A stretch of DNA of 64,000 nt from Methylomonas sp. LL1 (GTDB lineage: Bacteria > Pseudomonadota > Gammaproteobacteria > Methylococcales > Methylomonadaceae), in assembly GCF_015711015.1 (NCBI RefSeq), contig NZ_CP064653.1:806001-870000 (forward strand), read 5' to 3'. Below, piece after piece: positions 16,356 to 25,401 of the stretch. The notes beneath the pieces were generated by a model, which worked only from the letters and a program-made list of their open reading frames with translations, made no database searches and was not told where the DNA came from. The number at the start of each line of letters is the position of its first letter. The stretch's first letter is position 1. The translations under genes were made by a program, and so were the position numbers.

Positions 16356-17103
16356 AACCGGCGCGGCAGGCGGCGAGCGCATCCAGAAACTGCTGGCCAG
16401 AGCCGGTCTGGGTTCGCGCCGGGAAATCGAACGCTGGATAGAAGAGGGCAGGTTGACGGTCAACAATAACCCGGTTCAGCCCGGTTATCACTTGAAACCC
16501 GGCGACCATCTGCAAATCAATGGGCGGGTGGTGAAATGGGAAAAATATGCCGAGCAACCGACTCGGGTGCTGGTCTACCACAAGCCGGTCGGTGAATTGG
16601 TCACCCGGCGCGATCCGGAGGGGCGGCCGGTGATTTTTACCCAGCTGCCGCGGTTGCCGGTCGGGCGCTGGATAGCCGTGGGTCGGCTGGATATCAATAC
16701 GTCCGGCATGATTTTGGTCACCAATAACGGCGAACTGGCCAATCGCCTGATGCATCCGTCGCGCCAGGTCGAGCGCGAATATGCGGTACGCATCTTGGGC
16801 GAAGTCGACGAAGCCATGATGGAGCGGCTCAGAGTCGGAGTGGAATTGGAGGATGGTCCGGCGCATTTCGACGAGGTGCGTTTTTATGCCGGCGAAGGCG
16901 CCAATAAATGGTTTTATGTCACGGTCAAACAGGGGCGTAACCGTCTGGTCCGGCGCTTGTGGGAATCGCAGGGCGTCAAGGTCAGCCGTTTGATCCGGGT
17001 GCGTTACGGTGACGTGGTATTGCCGGAGCGGGTCAGAACCCATTCGTTTTACGAATTGGAGCCCAAGGAATTACAAGCTTTGATGGACTTCGTCGAGCTG
17101 TGA
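16234..17103 (+). CDS. rluB: 23S rRNA pseudouridine synthase RluB
   Basis: A 289-residue RsuA-family enzyme that in E. coli makes pseudouridine 2605 in 23S rRNA. A basic, low-complexity N-terminus (about 1-45) leads to an S4 RNA-binding domain (GERIQKLLARAGLGSRREIERWIEEGRLTVNN). The catalytic block VGRLDINTSGMILVTNNGELANRLMHPS follows, with the Asp of RLDINTSG as catalytic residue, then VKQGRNRLVRRLWESQGVKVSRLIRVRYG. The GTG at 16234 is preferred because CAGGA lies six bases upstream. This overlaps scpB by 122 bases; an internal ATG at 16330 has no visible ribosome site. Confidence 0.92.
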   Translation: MKDRKPNHPKQNPHSNQRNKQSETERKPRPTAMPKAQPSTKTGAAGGERIQKLLARAGLGSRREIERWIEEGRLTVNNNPVQPGYHLKPGDHLQINGRVVKWEKYAEQPTRVLVYHKPVGELVTRRDPEGRPVIFTQLPRLPVGRWIAVGRLDINTSGMILVTNNGELANRLMHPSRQVEREYAVRILGEVDEAMMERLRVGVELEDGPAHFDEVRFYAGEGANKWFYVTVKQGRNRLVRRLWESQGVKVSRLIRVRYGDVVLPERVRTHSFYELEPKELQALMDFVEL

Positions 17104-17392
17104 GCATTAATTTTTTGATTCAAACCATGGAACAATTCGCCAATTTCAAACAGGTAGGCCGAACTGTTCCTGGTTTATTTAGTTGCTCGGACGGGCTTTG
17201 ACTGTTTGCCCCAATTGCCGGGTATGGGCATGGGCGTGGATTGCTTGGTAAAGGCTTAAACAGCAAGCTAACCGGCATAAATCGGCGATTTTTCTGTTTA
17301 GAGTCGCATCCTCGCTGGTGTACAATCCCGCTCATGGCTTATACGCCGAACCCTTTTATACACACTTACAATTTAGAACACAGGTTCAGACG
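17104..17392. other. intergenic region upstream of ilvE
   Basis: About 290 bases between rluB and the branched-chain aminotransferase gene. A hairpin-capable TTGCTTGGTAAAGGC/TTTAAACAGCAAGC stretch is present near 17240-17270, but no leader peptide rich in Ile, Val or Leu and no clear T-box or attenuator was found. It probably carries the ilvE promoter. Confidence 0.4.
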
Positions 17393-18319
17393 ATGAAAAC
17401 GATGGATGACAGAGACGGTTGGATATGGCTAGACGGACAATGGGTAGCATGGCGCGATGCGAAAGTCCATGTCTTGACCCACACCCTGCACTACGGCTGC
17501 GGCGTGTTCGAAGGCTTGCGCGCTTATAAAACCGACAACGGCACCGCGATTTTCAAACTGGCCGAGCACACCGACCGCCTGTTCCGTTCCGCGCATATCA
17601 TGAACATGAAAATGCCGTTCTCCAAAGAGGAGATCAATCAGGCCCATCGCGACGCGGTCGCTAAAAATAATCTCGACAGCGCCTACATCCGCAGCATGTG
17701 CTTCTTCGGTTCGGAAGGCATGGGCTTGCGTGCCGACAACCTGAAAGTGCATGTGATGGTCGCCGCCTGGACTTGGGGTGCTTATCTGGGCGCGGAAAAC
17801 ATGGAAAAAGGCATCCGCATCCGCACGTCTTCCTATACCCGCAACCACGTCAACAGCACCATGTGCAAAGCCAAGGCCAACGGCAATTACATCAATTCCA
17901 TCCTGGCCTTGCAGGAAGCCTTGTCGACCGGTTACGACGAAGCTCTGTTGCTGGACCACGAAGGCTTCTGCGCCGAAGGCAGCGGTGAGAACCTGTTCAT
18001 CGTCCGCAACGGCAAAATTTACACGCCGGAAACCACCTCGGCGCTGGAAGGCATCACCCGTGATACTTTGCTGACCATCGCCCGCGAGCAAGGTTACGAA
18101 GTGATCGAAAAACGCATTACCCGCGACGAAGTCTATGTCGCCGACGAAGCCTTCTTCACTGGTTCCGCCGCCGAAGTGACGCCGATTCGTCAATACGACA
18201 ATCGCGACATCGGCTCCGGCAGCCGGGGACCCGTCACCGAGAAACTGCAGGCTTTGTATTTCGATTATGTTCACGGTCGTAAAGCCGATCACAAGGAATG
18301 GCTGACGCCGGTAGCTTAA
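17393..18319 (+). CDS. ilvE: branched-chain amino acid aminotransferase
   Basis: A 308-residue fold-type IV PLP enzyme that transfers the amino group between glutamate and the 2-oxo acids of valine, leucine and isoleucine. It starts MKTMDDRDGWIWLDGQWVAW. The class signature THTLHYGCGVFEGLRAY is near residue 30-46, the pyridoxal-lysine region reads CKAKANGNYINSILALQEA, and the phosphate-binding EGSGENLFIV and GITRDTLL segments follow. The ATG at 17393 is chosen because 25 upstream codons do not look like this family. The waaF gene begins six bases after its stop, so the two may be cotranscribed although unrelated in function. Confidence 0.95.
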   Translation: MKTMDDRDGWIWLDGQWVAWRDAKVHVLTHTLHYGCGVFEGLRAYKTDNGTAIFKLAEHTDRLFRSAHIMNMKMPFSKEEINQAHRDAVAKNNLDSAYIRSMCFFGSEGMGLRADNLKVHVMVAAWTWGAYLGAENMEKGIRIRTSSYTRNHVNSTMCKAKANGNYINSILALQEALSTGYDEALLLDHEGFCAEGSGENLFIVRNGKIYTPETTSALEGITRDTLLTIAREQGYEVIEKRITRDEVYVADEAFFTGSAAEVTPIRQYDNRDIGSGSRGPVTEKLQALYFDYVHGRKADHKEWLTPVA

Positions 18320-18325
18320 GTTTTC

Positions 18326-19336
18326 GTGTCAAAACCGTTTAACATCCTGGTCATCGGCCCGTCCTGGGTCGGTGACATGGTGATGGCGCAAAGCCTGTTC
18401 ATCACCCTCAAACAACAACATTCCCACTGCAATATCGATGTGCTGGCGCCGGCATGGTCATTGCCGTTGCTGGAACGTATGCCGGAAGTAAGGCTAGGCA
18501 TTGCCATGCCGCTCGGCCACGGCCAGCTTGGTCTCGGCGCGCGCTTGGCGCTTGGCGGGCAATTGAGAGCGAATCAATACGATCAGGCTATCGTGTTACC
18601 CAATTCGTGGAAGTCGGCGCTGGTGCCGCTTTTTGCCGGCATTCCCAAACGCAGTGGTTATCTGGGCGAGCTGCGCTGGGGGTTGTTGAACGACGCCCGC
18701 CGTCTCGATAAAAGCCGGTTGACGATGACCGTACAGCGCTTCGTGGCACTGGGTTTGCCGGCCGATGCGCCGCAGCCGCCGGACTATGCCTTTCCCAAGC
18801 TGGCGATTAGCGCCGAACAGCGGCAGCAAGTCCTGCGGAAATTTCAAATAACCGGTAACGGTAAAATTCTGGCGTTATGCCCCGGCGCCGAATACGGCCC
18901 GGCCAAGCGCTGGTCCGTCGAACACTATGCCGCCGTGGCTCGCGCCAAGCACGCCGCGGGCTGGCAAATTTGGTTGTTCGGCTCGGATAAGGACAAGGTG
19001 GTTGCCGAGCAAATCGATCGGTTATCCGGCGGAATTTGCCGAAATTTCGCCGGCGTTACCTCGCTGGCCGAAGCGGTGGATTTGTTGTCTCTGACCGACA
19101 TCGTGGTCAGCAACGATTCCGGCCTGATGCATGTCGCCGCCGGGTTGGATAAAAAGGTCATCGCCTTGTACGGCTCGTCCGATCCCGGTTTCACGCCGCC
19201 GCTAAATGCTACAGCCGAGATTATCAGCCTCAAGTTGGATTGTTCGCCCTGTTTCAAGCGCGAGTGTCCATTGGGTCACACGCGTTGTCTGGCCGATATT
19301 GCGCCTGACCGGGTGTTGGCCGCGTTGGACGTTTAA
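18326..19336 (+). CDS. waaF: ADP-heptose:LPS heptosyltransferase II
   Basis: A 336-residue GT9 glycosyltransferase that adds the second heptose to the inner core of lipopolysaccharide on the cytoplasmic face of the inner membrane. Typical WaaF elements are ILVIGPSWVGDMVMAQSLF at the N-terminus, LCPGAEYGPAKRWSVEHYA in the second Rossmann domain, and SNDSGLMHVAA near the donor site. The start is a GTG six bases after ilvE. It is followed after six bases by waaC, so the two heptosyltransferases form a unit. Confidence 0.94.
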   Translation: MSKPFNILVIGPSWVGDMVMAQSLFITLKQQHSHCNIDVLAPAWSLPLLERMPEVRLGIAMPLGHGQLGLGARLALGGQLRANQYDQAIVLPNSWKSALVPLFAGIPKRSGYLGELRWGLLNDARRLDKSRLTMTVQRFVALGLPADAPQPPDYAFPKLAISAEQRQQVLRKFQITGNGKILALCPGAEYGPAKRWSVEHYAAVARAKHAAGWQIWLFGSDKDKVVAEQIDRLSGGICRNFAGVTSLAEAVDLLSLTDIVVSNDSGLMHVAAGLDKKVIALYGSSDPGFTPPLNATAEIISLKLDCSPCFKRECPLGHTRCLADIAPDRVLAALDV

Positions 19337-19342
19337 GCGGGC

Positions 19343-20350
19343 ATGAAAATCGCCATCGTCAAATTGTCCGCGCTGGGCGACATCGTGCATGCGATGGCGG
19401 CGCTACAGTTCATTAAGGCCGCCTTGCCGGAAGTTCATATCGATTGGCTGGTGGAACAAGGTTTTGCCGGGGTTTTAGCCGACAATCCGGATATTAGGCA
19501 GGTCTTGAGCGTCAATCTGAAAGCGCTGAAGACCGACAAAACCCTGTTGTTTCGGGAATTGGCCAAACTCAGGCAATACCGTGAACATCATTATGATCTG
19601 GTGATTGATGCTCAAGGCTTGATCAAATCGGCGATAGTGGCGCGGATACTTTCGGCCCAGTGCGCCGGTTTTGATCGCCATTCGATTCGGGAAAAATGGG
19701 CCGCCAGCTTCTATAACAAGACCGTAGCTTGCCCCTATGACGCCAATACCATAGACCGTAACGTCAAGGTCTTGACCCAGCCCTTAGGTATTAGTGTCAG
19801 CCACCAGCAAATTTTGGATAAACAGCCATTCTTGTTTTTCAAGCCGGCCGATTCCGTGCTGGACGATTATTTCCAGGTCGACAAGCATAATGTGATGCTG
19901 GTGATCGGTTCGACCTGGCCCAGCCGTAATTACCCGATCGAGCTATACCTAAAACTGATACTGGGACTGCAAGCCCATTGTTTGATTTGCTGGGGCAGCG
20001 AACAGGAGCAACAAAATGCGCAATGGCTGGCCGAGCGTAGCGATGCCCGCGTGTTGCCGCGCCTGAGTTTAAACGATTTAAAAGCCGCGATTGCCCGCGC
20101 CGATTTGTTGATCGGCAACGATACCGGCCCTACTCATATGGCATGGGGGATGAATCGGCCATCGATCACGTTGTTTGGCCCGACGCCGGTCAGCCGGGTG
20201 TATCAGACCGAGATCAACAAAGTGTTGAAATCGCCGTCCGTGGTCAATCCTTTTAAGCTGGATAAAAACGATTTTTCCATTGCTAAAATTCCGCCGCAAC
20301 ACGTTATTGAGTTGGCGCAAGGTCTGTTGGCCGGAACACCAGGAGTATGA
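19343..20350 (+). CDS. waaC: lipopolysaccharide heptosyltransferase I
   Basis: A 335-residue GT9 enzyme that attaches the first L-glycero-D-manno-heptose to Kdo2-lipid A. It opens with MKIAIVKLSALGDIVHAMAALQFIKAALPEVHIDWLVE, a close match to the WaaC N-terminus. VIGSTWPSRNYPIELY and IGNDTGPTHMAWGMNRPSITLFGPT are the conserved C-terminal donor-binding motifs. Length is normal. It is the last recognisable housekeeping gene before a decayed region with transposase remains. Confidence 0.94.
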   Translation: MKIAIVKLSALGDIVHAMAALQFIKAALPEVHIDWLVEQGFAGVLADNPDIRQVLSVNLKALKTDKTLLFRELAKLRQYREHHYDLVIDAQGLIKSAIVARILSAQCAGFDRHSIREKWAASFYNKTVACPYDANTIDRNVKVLTQPLGISVSHQQILDKQPFLFFKPADSVLDDYFQVDKHNVMLVIGSTWPSRNYPIELYLKLILGLQAHCLICWGSEQEQQNAQWLAERSDARVLPRLSLNDLKAAIARADLLIGNDTGPTHMAWGMNRPSITLFGPTPVSRVYQTEINKVLKSPSVVNPFKLDKNDFSIAKIPPQHVIELAQGLLAGTPGV

Positions 20351-20479
20351 ACTATGACAAGCGTTTGCCACTAAACAATATAACGCCCAGCGCGGAACAA
20401 TTAGCCACCAGAAACATAGCGACTGCGCCCGACTAATTCATCCAGCAATTCTTGCCTAGCATATCGCCAAAAACAACTT

Positions 20480-21045
20480 ACCTGAATTGATAAAGGGGAT
20501 CGACGAAAATATGGCGCTTTATCCAGCGCAAAATTAGAAACCAGTGATCGGTTACGAACAAGCCATTGAAATTAAAATGCAGCGACTGTTTTGTTTTGCA
20601 CGCTATTGGAAAAGAATTAGCCTAGTTTGCGGGCATAGCAGTGACGAAACTGGCCATGGTGGTGTCGACTATATTGCGAAGTTATTTTAGATTGATCTCA
20701 AAACCATACGACGCGGAGTACAGGAATGAGACTTGACCGATGATCCACCATCGGACCTGGTCCGAAAAAAATGCGGGGCCGGAAATGGCGGTTCAGCACA
20801 ACCTCCAGTTGTTGGATAACTTTTTGGCGACTTTGGCCTTGAAGGTCATAGCCATATCCAAGCGACTGTCGAAACTCTGGATCATGATTTCCCAAGTGCC
20901 AGCCAAGGCAAGCTGATTCCACATGGTATCCATGATGCGACCCTGAATGAGGGCACTATACATCTCAATACCAGCGAATTGTGTTGCGTTAGCATCTCCC
21001 TGTGCTGGCAACGGCATGGCAGTCGGCACTATTCCAAAACGTTGC
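20480..21045 (+). pseudogene. decayed ISAzo13-family transposase
   Basis: No long frame survives, but pieces of a transposase can be read on this strand. Around 20643-20810 one frame gives ETGHGGVDYIAKLF, stop, IDLKTIRRGVQE, stop, DLTDDPPSDLVRKKCGAGNGG. This matches the N-terminal helix-turn-helix and following segment of ISAzo13-type transposases (GHGG..IA...IS..TIRRGL.ELD). Around 20930-21045 another frame gives HGIHDATLNEGTIHLNT and CCVSISLCWQRHGSRHYS, similar to the DDE-region segment of the same family. In-frame stops, frameshifts and internal loss are evident. Assigned by recalled family pattern; ends not defined. Confidence 0.6.
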
Positions 21046-21095
21046 GGATATGATTGGTTTTTTCAATCAAACGATCACTAATAGGAGTTTAGCCG

Positions 21096-22025
21096 TTGCT
21101 CTCGCAGCCCATCCACCACGATAGCCCGTTCCCGTTTTTTTATGCCAATTCTGCATTCTCGGATGAGCAGTGCGCCGCGCTTGAGTATTTATTCTTGCAA
21201 GAAGCCGAGTGGCAGCATCGGGATGGTGCGTTTTATCGGTGTTCTCTTAGGGACGTTACCGAGAATATTCCAGCTACGTTTCTGACGGAAGTGCTCATTA
21301 GAATGCGTCAGATTACAGGAATGCCTCTGATTAATCGTGTTGTGGTCACGGCTCAACGAATGCAGCCAGGACAAGTCATTGGTATACATAGCGACCGGCC
21401 GCTAGTGGGGTATGAGATTGCTCGACTGGTTGTGCAACTGAATATGCAATGGCAAGCTGAACATGGCGGCGTTCTGGAATTATTCTCGTCGCCGGAGAGT
21501 GAAGCGGTTTTCAGTGTTAACCCCGAGTACAACAAAGCCTTTGGCTTTCTGCTTCACGTCGATTCATACCACGGCGTCACCGAGGTTACCCAGCCGCGAC
21601 AAACAGTCGTCTTCAATTTCTGGCATGCGGCGAATACACCAGAACTTGCCGCGCACGTTCAAGCCTTGTTTGCCAACATTCATTTCTCTGACTTGCCGAC
21701 AGCACTCAATCCTGTTGCCTCGACCGCGGAACTGAGTCTGCCCGAAGATACGACATTTCGTGCAGGCACAGCCGCCGTTGCACTCCAGCGCTGGGGCTAT
21801 GATGAGACTACCATTGTGGCCGGGTATCTGCACAGCGCCGGTCTTTCCATCTGTGATACTAACGATGCCGAGACCTATGCCGCCGTGCTATTGGCCGATT
21901 GGGTGGCGTGTTTGTATCGGGATGCGTTTGATTTGGCACGTTGGCAGATCTTGCGACGCGAACTTGAGGGAATAGAAGTGTTTACACGCCTGATGCCTAC
22001 ATGGCGGCTTTGTCTGCCGGAATAG
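21096..22025 (+). CDS. 2OG-Fe(II) oxygenase-like protein with C-terminal HD-like segment
   Basis: A 309-residue protein. Residues about 70-180 look like a double-stranded beta-helix dioxygenase. IGIHSDRP supplies an H-x-D pair, LNMQWQAEHGGVLELF is the typical strand-turn with GG, and SYHGVTEV with QPRQTVVFNFWH supplies the distal His and the Arg that would hold 2-oxoglutarate. Residues about 225-255 (AAVALQRWGYDETTIVAGYLHSAG) resemble the first helices of HD/RelA-type domains, though the HD pair itself is replaced by HS. The start is TTG at 21096, backed by AGGAG about nine bases upstream. It lies alone between transposase remains and a terminator. Substrate unknown. Confidence 0.72.
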   Translation: MLSQPIHHDSPFPFFYANSAFSDEQCAALEYLFLQEAEWQHRDGAFYRCSLRDVTENIPATFLTEVLIRMRQITGMPLINRVVVTAQRMQPGQVIGIHSDRPLVGYEIARLVVQLNMQWQAEHGGVLELFSSPESEAVFSVNPEYNKAFGFLLHVDSYHGVTEVTQPRQTVVFNFWHAANTPELAAHVQALFANIHFSDLPTALNPVASTAELSLPEDTTFRAGTAAVALQRWGYDETTIVAGYLHSAGLSICDTNDAETYAAVLLADWVACLYRDAFDLARWQILRRELEGIEVFTRLMPTWRLCLPE

Positions 22026-22031
22026 AGACAA

Positions 22032-22070
22032 CCTGCCGCAGCTAAACCAAAGCTTGCGGCAGTTGTTTTT
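22032..22070 (+). terminator. rho-independent terminator after the oxygenase gene
   Basis: CCTGCCGCAGCT at 22032 pairs with AGCTTGCGGCAG around 22051-22062, with one bulge, and is followed by TTGTTTTT. It sits seven bases after the oxygenase stop and before the convergent DUF3313 gene. Confidence 0.75.
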
Positions 22071-22173
22071 GCCGAATAGTCAGTGCCTGAAAATAGCTGC
22101 GCTTAATCGACCTCATGCTCACAACCCAGTGCAGATTGGTGCGTAAGCACAAATGTTCGAATAGCTGACGAAA

Positions 22174-22968
22174 CTAAAATGGCCGCAAGGTAAAGGCCGT
22201 GGGGTCGGTAATCATCTCACCCGGTTTACGATTGGCAATCTGCACAAACTGCTCCGCCCAGCGGTCCATGATGCCTTTAACCGGTCCGTACCAGGTTAAC
22301 CGGGTAAGATCGATTGGTCCCGCGTCTTGCGTATCGCGATCGGCAAACGTCGCAACCACCTCGCCGGTGCGCAGGTCGCGCAAGCGTCCTTCAAACGCGG
22401 CAGTACGTTTGTTGACTAAACCCACTGCGGTTCCCGTACCTGGAGGGCCGGCCCAACTCAGCGCATGCAGCATGGATTGCGACGGATTGACTTCGATCAA
22501 TGCCAATTCCAACCTAAGCGCGGATGTCATGTTTTTCTGCGGATGTTCGATGACCTGAACCCGGTGATGCGGATCATTTTTGAAGCTTTTCACTACCTGA
22601 GCGTGAAAATACTGGGCGAGCTCTTGCGTATCTTTTTTGATATCGCCCAGCACGTTAGCGGAACTGAGTTGATGCATCCAGTCCAGTTCCAACATGTATT
22701 GGGTGTTTACCGGTGCAACAACCAGATTCCGGTAACCACCCAGTTCTAATCCCGGTTTGATCCACACCTTCTGAAAAGGAAGATCGGCGGGTTTTGACTG
22801 TCTTTCCGGGTGGTCGATAAATCCGGCATCCGGTGCGGGTTGCACCATTTCGTCCTTGATGGCATTGCTGCCGTTATTGACGGTAGAACAACCTACCGCC
22901 AGCAGAGCGGCGAGGCAGATAGGCAATAGCCCCGCCATTGAAGCGATGTTTTTTTGAGGATATTTCAA
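22174..22968 (-). CDS. DUF3313 lipoprotein
   Basis: A 264-residue predicted lipoprotein. The signal peptide MKYPQKNIASMAGLLPICLAALLAVGC ends in a lipobox (AVGC), followed by a DUF3313-type domain with VWIKPGLELGGYRNLVVAPVNTQYM early and AFEGRLRDLRTGEVVATFADRD late. The start is a TTG at 22968, chosen because AGGAG lies seven bases upstream and gives a clean signal peptide; the frame extends further upstream but without a ribosome site. It follows the arylsulfatase gene on the same strand by 37 bases and is probably its last operon partner. A second DUF3313 protein is encoded at 26715-27443. DUF3313 has no established biochemical role. Confidence 0.85.
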   Translation of the reverse strand: MKYPQKNIASMAGLLPICLAALLAVGCSTVNNGSNAIKDEMVQPAPDAGFIDHPERQSKPADLPFQKVWIKPGLELGGYRNLVVAPVNTQYMLELDWMHQLSSANVLGDIKKDTQELAQYFHAQVVKSFKNDPHHRVQVIEHPQKNMTSALRLELALIEVNPSQSMLHALSWAGPPGTGTAVGLVNKRTAAFEGRLRDLRTGEVVATFADRDTQDAGPIDLTRLTWYGPVKGIMDRWAEQFVQIANRKPGEMITDPTAFTLRPF

Positions 22969-23005
22969 AGGTATTCTCCTGATTGAATGAAATCTACAGC
23001 AATGA

Positions 23006-25396
23006 TTAGGATGGATTGTCATTGGCCGGAGCTTGGGTTTCCACGATCACTTTGACGATCTTGCCGGTAAACTGGTTATTGCCTTGGGCATAATCTTCGC
23101 TGACAGGGGTGTCTTCATCCGCACCCACATCAGCACCTTCATCCAGCGAGAACACGAATGGCGCGGTGTGTTCGATGCGGCCTTCCGCGGCTTTTTGACC
23201 ATTCACCAATAGCGTTGCCGCTCCTCCCTTGCCGGAACCGCCGCCGTCATAAGCAAAATCCAGCTTGATGGTGGCTTTACCCGACGCCAAGGGCTGCGAG
23301 GAAACGATGCTGGTGCGTTGCATACCAACCAGATTATAGGTATAAGCGGGCTTGCCATCTTTCATATACAGCGCCCAGCCGCCGAAACGTCCACCTTGTG
23401 CCAAGATCACGCCATTCGCGCCATTTTCAGGCACTTCAACTTCAGCGGTTATGGTCAGCGAACGGTTTTTAACATCGATAAAGGCGTTTTCCATGATACC
23501 GGTCATGCCTTCATAGAGCGTCAACGAATGCCGTCCCGCCATCAAATCCGGGCGCCCCGCCAGCGCCGGCACCAGTCTTTCCAGACTGCGGTCATCCAGC
23601 GGCAGCACGTTGTATTTAACCGCTTCTTGCAGGAATAACGCCTGCATGGCTTTCAGCTTGGCGGGTCGTTGTGTCGCCAGATCGTGGGCCAGACTGAAAT
23701 CGCTGCGGGTATCAAACAGTTCCCATTGATCCTGCTCGAACGGTGCCCGTGGCTGTTTTTCCCAAGGAGCGCGGTGAATGGTGCGCGCCAGCCAGCCGTC
23801 GTGATACAGCGCTCGATTACCGAGAATTTCGAAGTATTGCGTACGATGCCGATCAGCTGCGTTGGCATCGTTGAAGGTATAGGCCAGACTGGTGCCTTCA
23901 AATGGCTTTTGCGGCGTGCCATTGACCGTTTTCGGCGCGGGCAGGCCGGCAATTTCCAGCACGGTCGGGGCAATATCGACCACATGATGCCACTGCGAAC
24001 GTAGCTCGCCGCTGGCATGAATGCCCTTAGGCCAATGCACCACCATACCGTTCTTGGTGCCGCCATAATCGGCCGCGACCTGCTTGGACCAGGCAAACGG
24101 CGCATTGCCGGCCACCGCCCAACCGACGGCGAAATGTGGGTAAGACTCCGGGCCGCCCCATTTGTCGATGAACGGCATTTGCTCCGCCACGTTGGCGGGC
24201 ATGCCATTGAAGGCCAGCATTTCGTTGAACATGCCGACCATGCCACCCTCGGCGCTGGCACCATTATCGCCGGCGATATAAATGAACAGGGTATTGTCCA
24301 TTTCACCGAGTTCTTCCAGCGCCGCGGCGAAGCGACCCACCTCGTGATCGGTAAATTCGGCAAAGCCGGCGAAGACTTCCATCTGCCTAGCATACAGACG
24401 TTTTTCCTCGTCGCTTAAGGTTTCCCAGTTCGCAATGACGGGCGGCTTGGGCGCCAGCTTGGTATCGGGCGGCACCACGCCCAGGCGGATTTGCCGGGCC
24501 AGGGTTTCTTCGCGGTATTTATCCCAACCCGCATCGAATTTGCCTTTGTATTTATTGATCCAGACTTGCGGCGCATGGTGCGGCGCGTGTGTTGCGCCGG
24601 GGGCAAAATACACAAAAAACGGCTTATCCGGCGTTAATGACTGTTGAGACCGCACCCAGGCGATGGAGCGATCGGTCATGTCGGTCATGAAGTTGTAATT
24701 GGGGTCGTGCGGCAGTTCTACACGCGCGGTGCCGTCAAAAATATACGGTGACCAATGGTTGGTTTCGCCACCGAGGAAACCGTAAAACTTCTCGAAGCCG
24801 GAACCGGTGGGCCAGCGCTCGAACGGTCCGGAGCCAGTGGTTTCCCACAATGGAGTCAGATGCCATTTGCCAAACGCGGCGGTATTGTAGCCGTTCAGCT
24901 TCAGCATCTCGGCCAGCGGTGCCACGCTGTTGGGGCGTATGCCGGTATTGCCGGGAAATGCCGTTGCAATGTCCTGCACAGCGCCGGTATTGTTGGTGTG
25001 ATGGTTGCGGCCGGTGAGCAAAGCCGCCCGTGTCGGCGAACACAAGGCGGTGACGTGCATGTTGTTGTAGCGCAAACCGCTATTGGCCAAACGATCCAGG
25101 GTTGGCATGGCCACGCCGCCGCCGAAGGTGCTGGGCTGGCCGAAGCCCATATCATCGATCAGCACTACCACCACATTAGGCGCTCCCTTGGGCGCCTTGA
25201 CCTCAAAACGCGCGGGAGCTTTGGCTTTACGCACATCGATTTCTTTGATGGGTTTTGGCTTGGTTTCGACAACAGGCAATACCGTACGATCCAGCTTATC
25301 GCCTGTTTCTGCGGCCTGTCTAGGCCTGGCCTGCACCGCGCCTATAATGGCAATCCAAATGCCTAAAGCCAGGATAAAGTTTGATTTCAGTTTCAT
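23006..25396 (-). CDS. periplasmic arylsulfatase (AtsD-like)
   Basis: A 796-residue exported sulfatase (type I, formylglycine dependent). A signal peptide covers about residues 1-23 (ends VQA). The catalytic domain begins APNVVVVLIDDMGFG with the metal-binding Asp pair, and Cys119 in LCSPTRAALLTGR is the residue matured to formylglycine. GKWHL, the HAPHHAPQ segment and AGDNGASAEGG are further active-site blocks. After about residue 600 a beta-rich LamG-like C-terminal domain follows. The size and the TALCSPTRAALLTGRNHH segment resemble mycobacterial AtsD. Substrate is unknown; sulfate-ester scavenging is the usual role. The ATG is only five bases after the stop of the 37-residue reading frame upstream and has no good ribosome site of its own, suggesting translational coupling. 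Confidence 0.93.
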   Translation of the reverse strand: MKLKSNFILALGIWIAIIGAVQARPRQAAETGDKLDRTVLPVVETKPKPIKEIDVRKAKAPARFEVKAPKGAPNVVVVLIDDMGFGQPSTFGGGVAMPTLDRLANSGLRYNNMHVTALCSPTRAALLTGRNHHTNNTGAVQDIATAFPGNTGIRPNSVAPLAEMLKLNGYNTAAFGKWHLTPLWETTGSGPFERWPTGSGFEKFYGFLGGETNHWSPYIFDGTARVELPHDPNYNFMTDMTDRSIAWVRSQQSLTPDKPFFVYFAPGATHAPHHAPQVWINKYKGKFDAGWDKYREETLARQIRLGVVPPDTKLAPKPPVIANWETLSDEEKRLYARQMEVFAGFAEFTDHEVGRFAAALEELGEMDNTLFIYIAGDNGASAEGGMVGMFNEMLAFNGMPANVAEQMPFIDKWGGPESYPHFAVGWAVAGNAPFAWSKQVAADYGGTKNGMVVHWPKGIHASGELRSQWHHVVDIAPTVLEIAGLPAPKTVNGTPQKPFEGTSLAYTFNDANAADRHRTQYFEILGNRALYHDGWLARTIHRAPWEKQPRAPFEQDQWELFDTRSDFSLAHDLATQRPAKLKAMQALFLQEAVKYNVLPLDDRSLERLVPALAGRPDLMAGRHSLTLYEGMTGIMENAFIDVKNRSLTITAEVEVPENGANGVILAQGGRFGGWALYMKDGKPAYTYNLVGMQRTSIVSSQPLASGKATIKLDFAYDGGGSGKGGAATLLVNGQKAAEGRIEHTAPFVFSLDEGADVGADEDTPVSEDYAQGNNQFTGKIVKVIVETQAPANDNPS

Positions 25397-25401
25397 GGCG
25401 A

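Noticed and set aside
17429..18292. 287-codon minus-strand frame opposite ilvE
   Set aside because: Antisense to a complete aminotransferase with all PLP motifs; no ribosome site and no recognisable fold.
20793..21029. 78-codon minus-strand frame after waaC
   Set aside because: The plus strand carries transposase fragments here; the minus frame shows no family.
24755..25366. 203-codon plus-strand frame inside the arylsulfatase gene
   Set aside because: Antisense shadow of the strongly conserved sulfatase N-terminus; no start signal.
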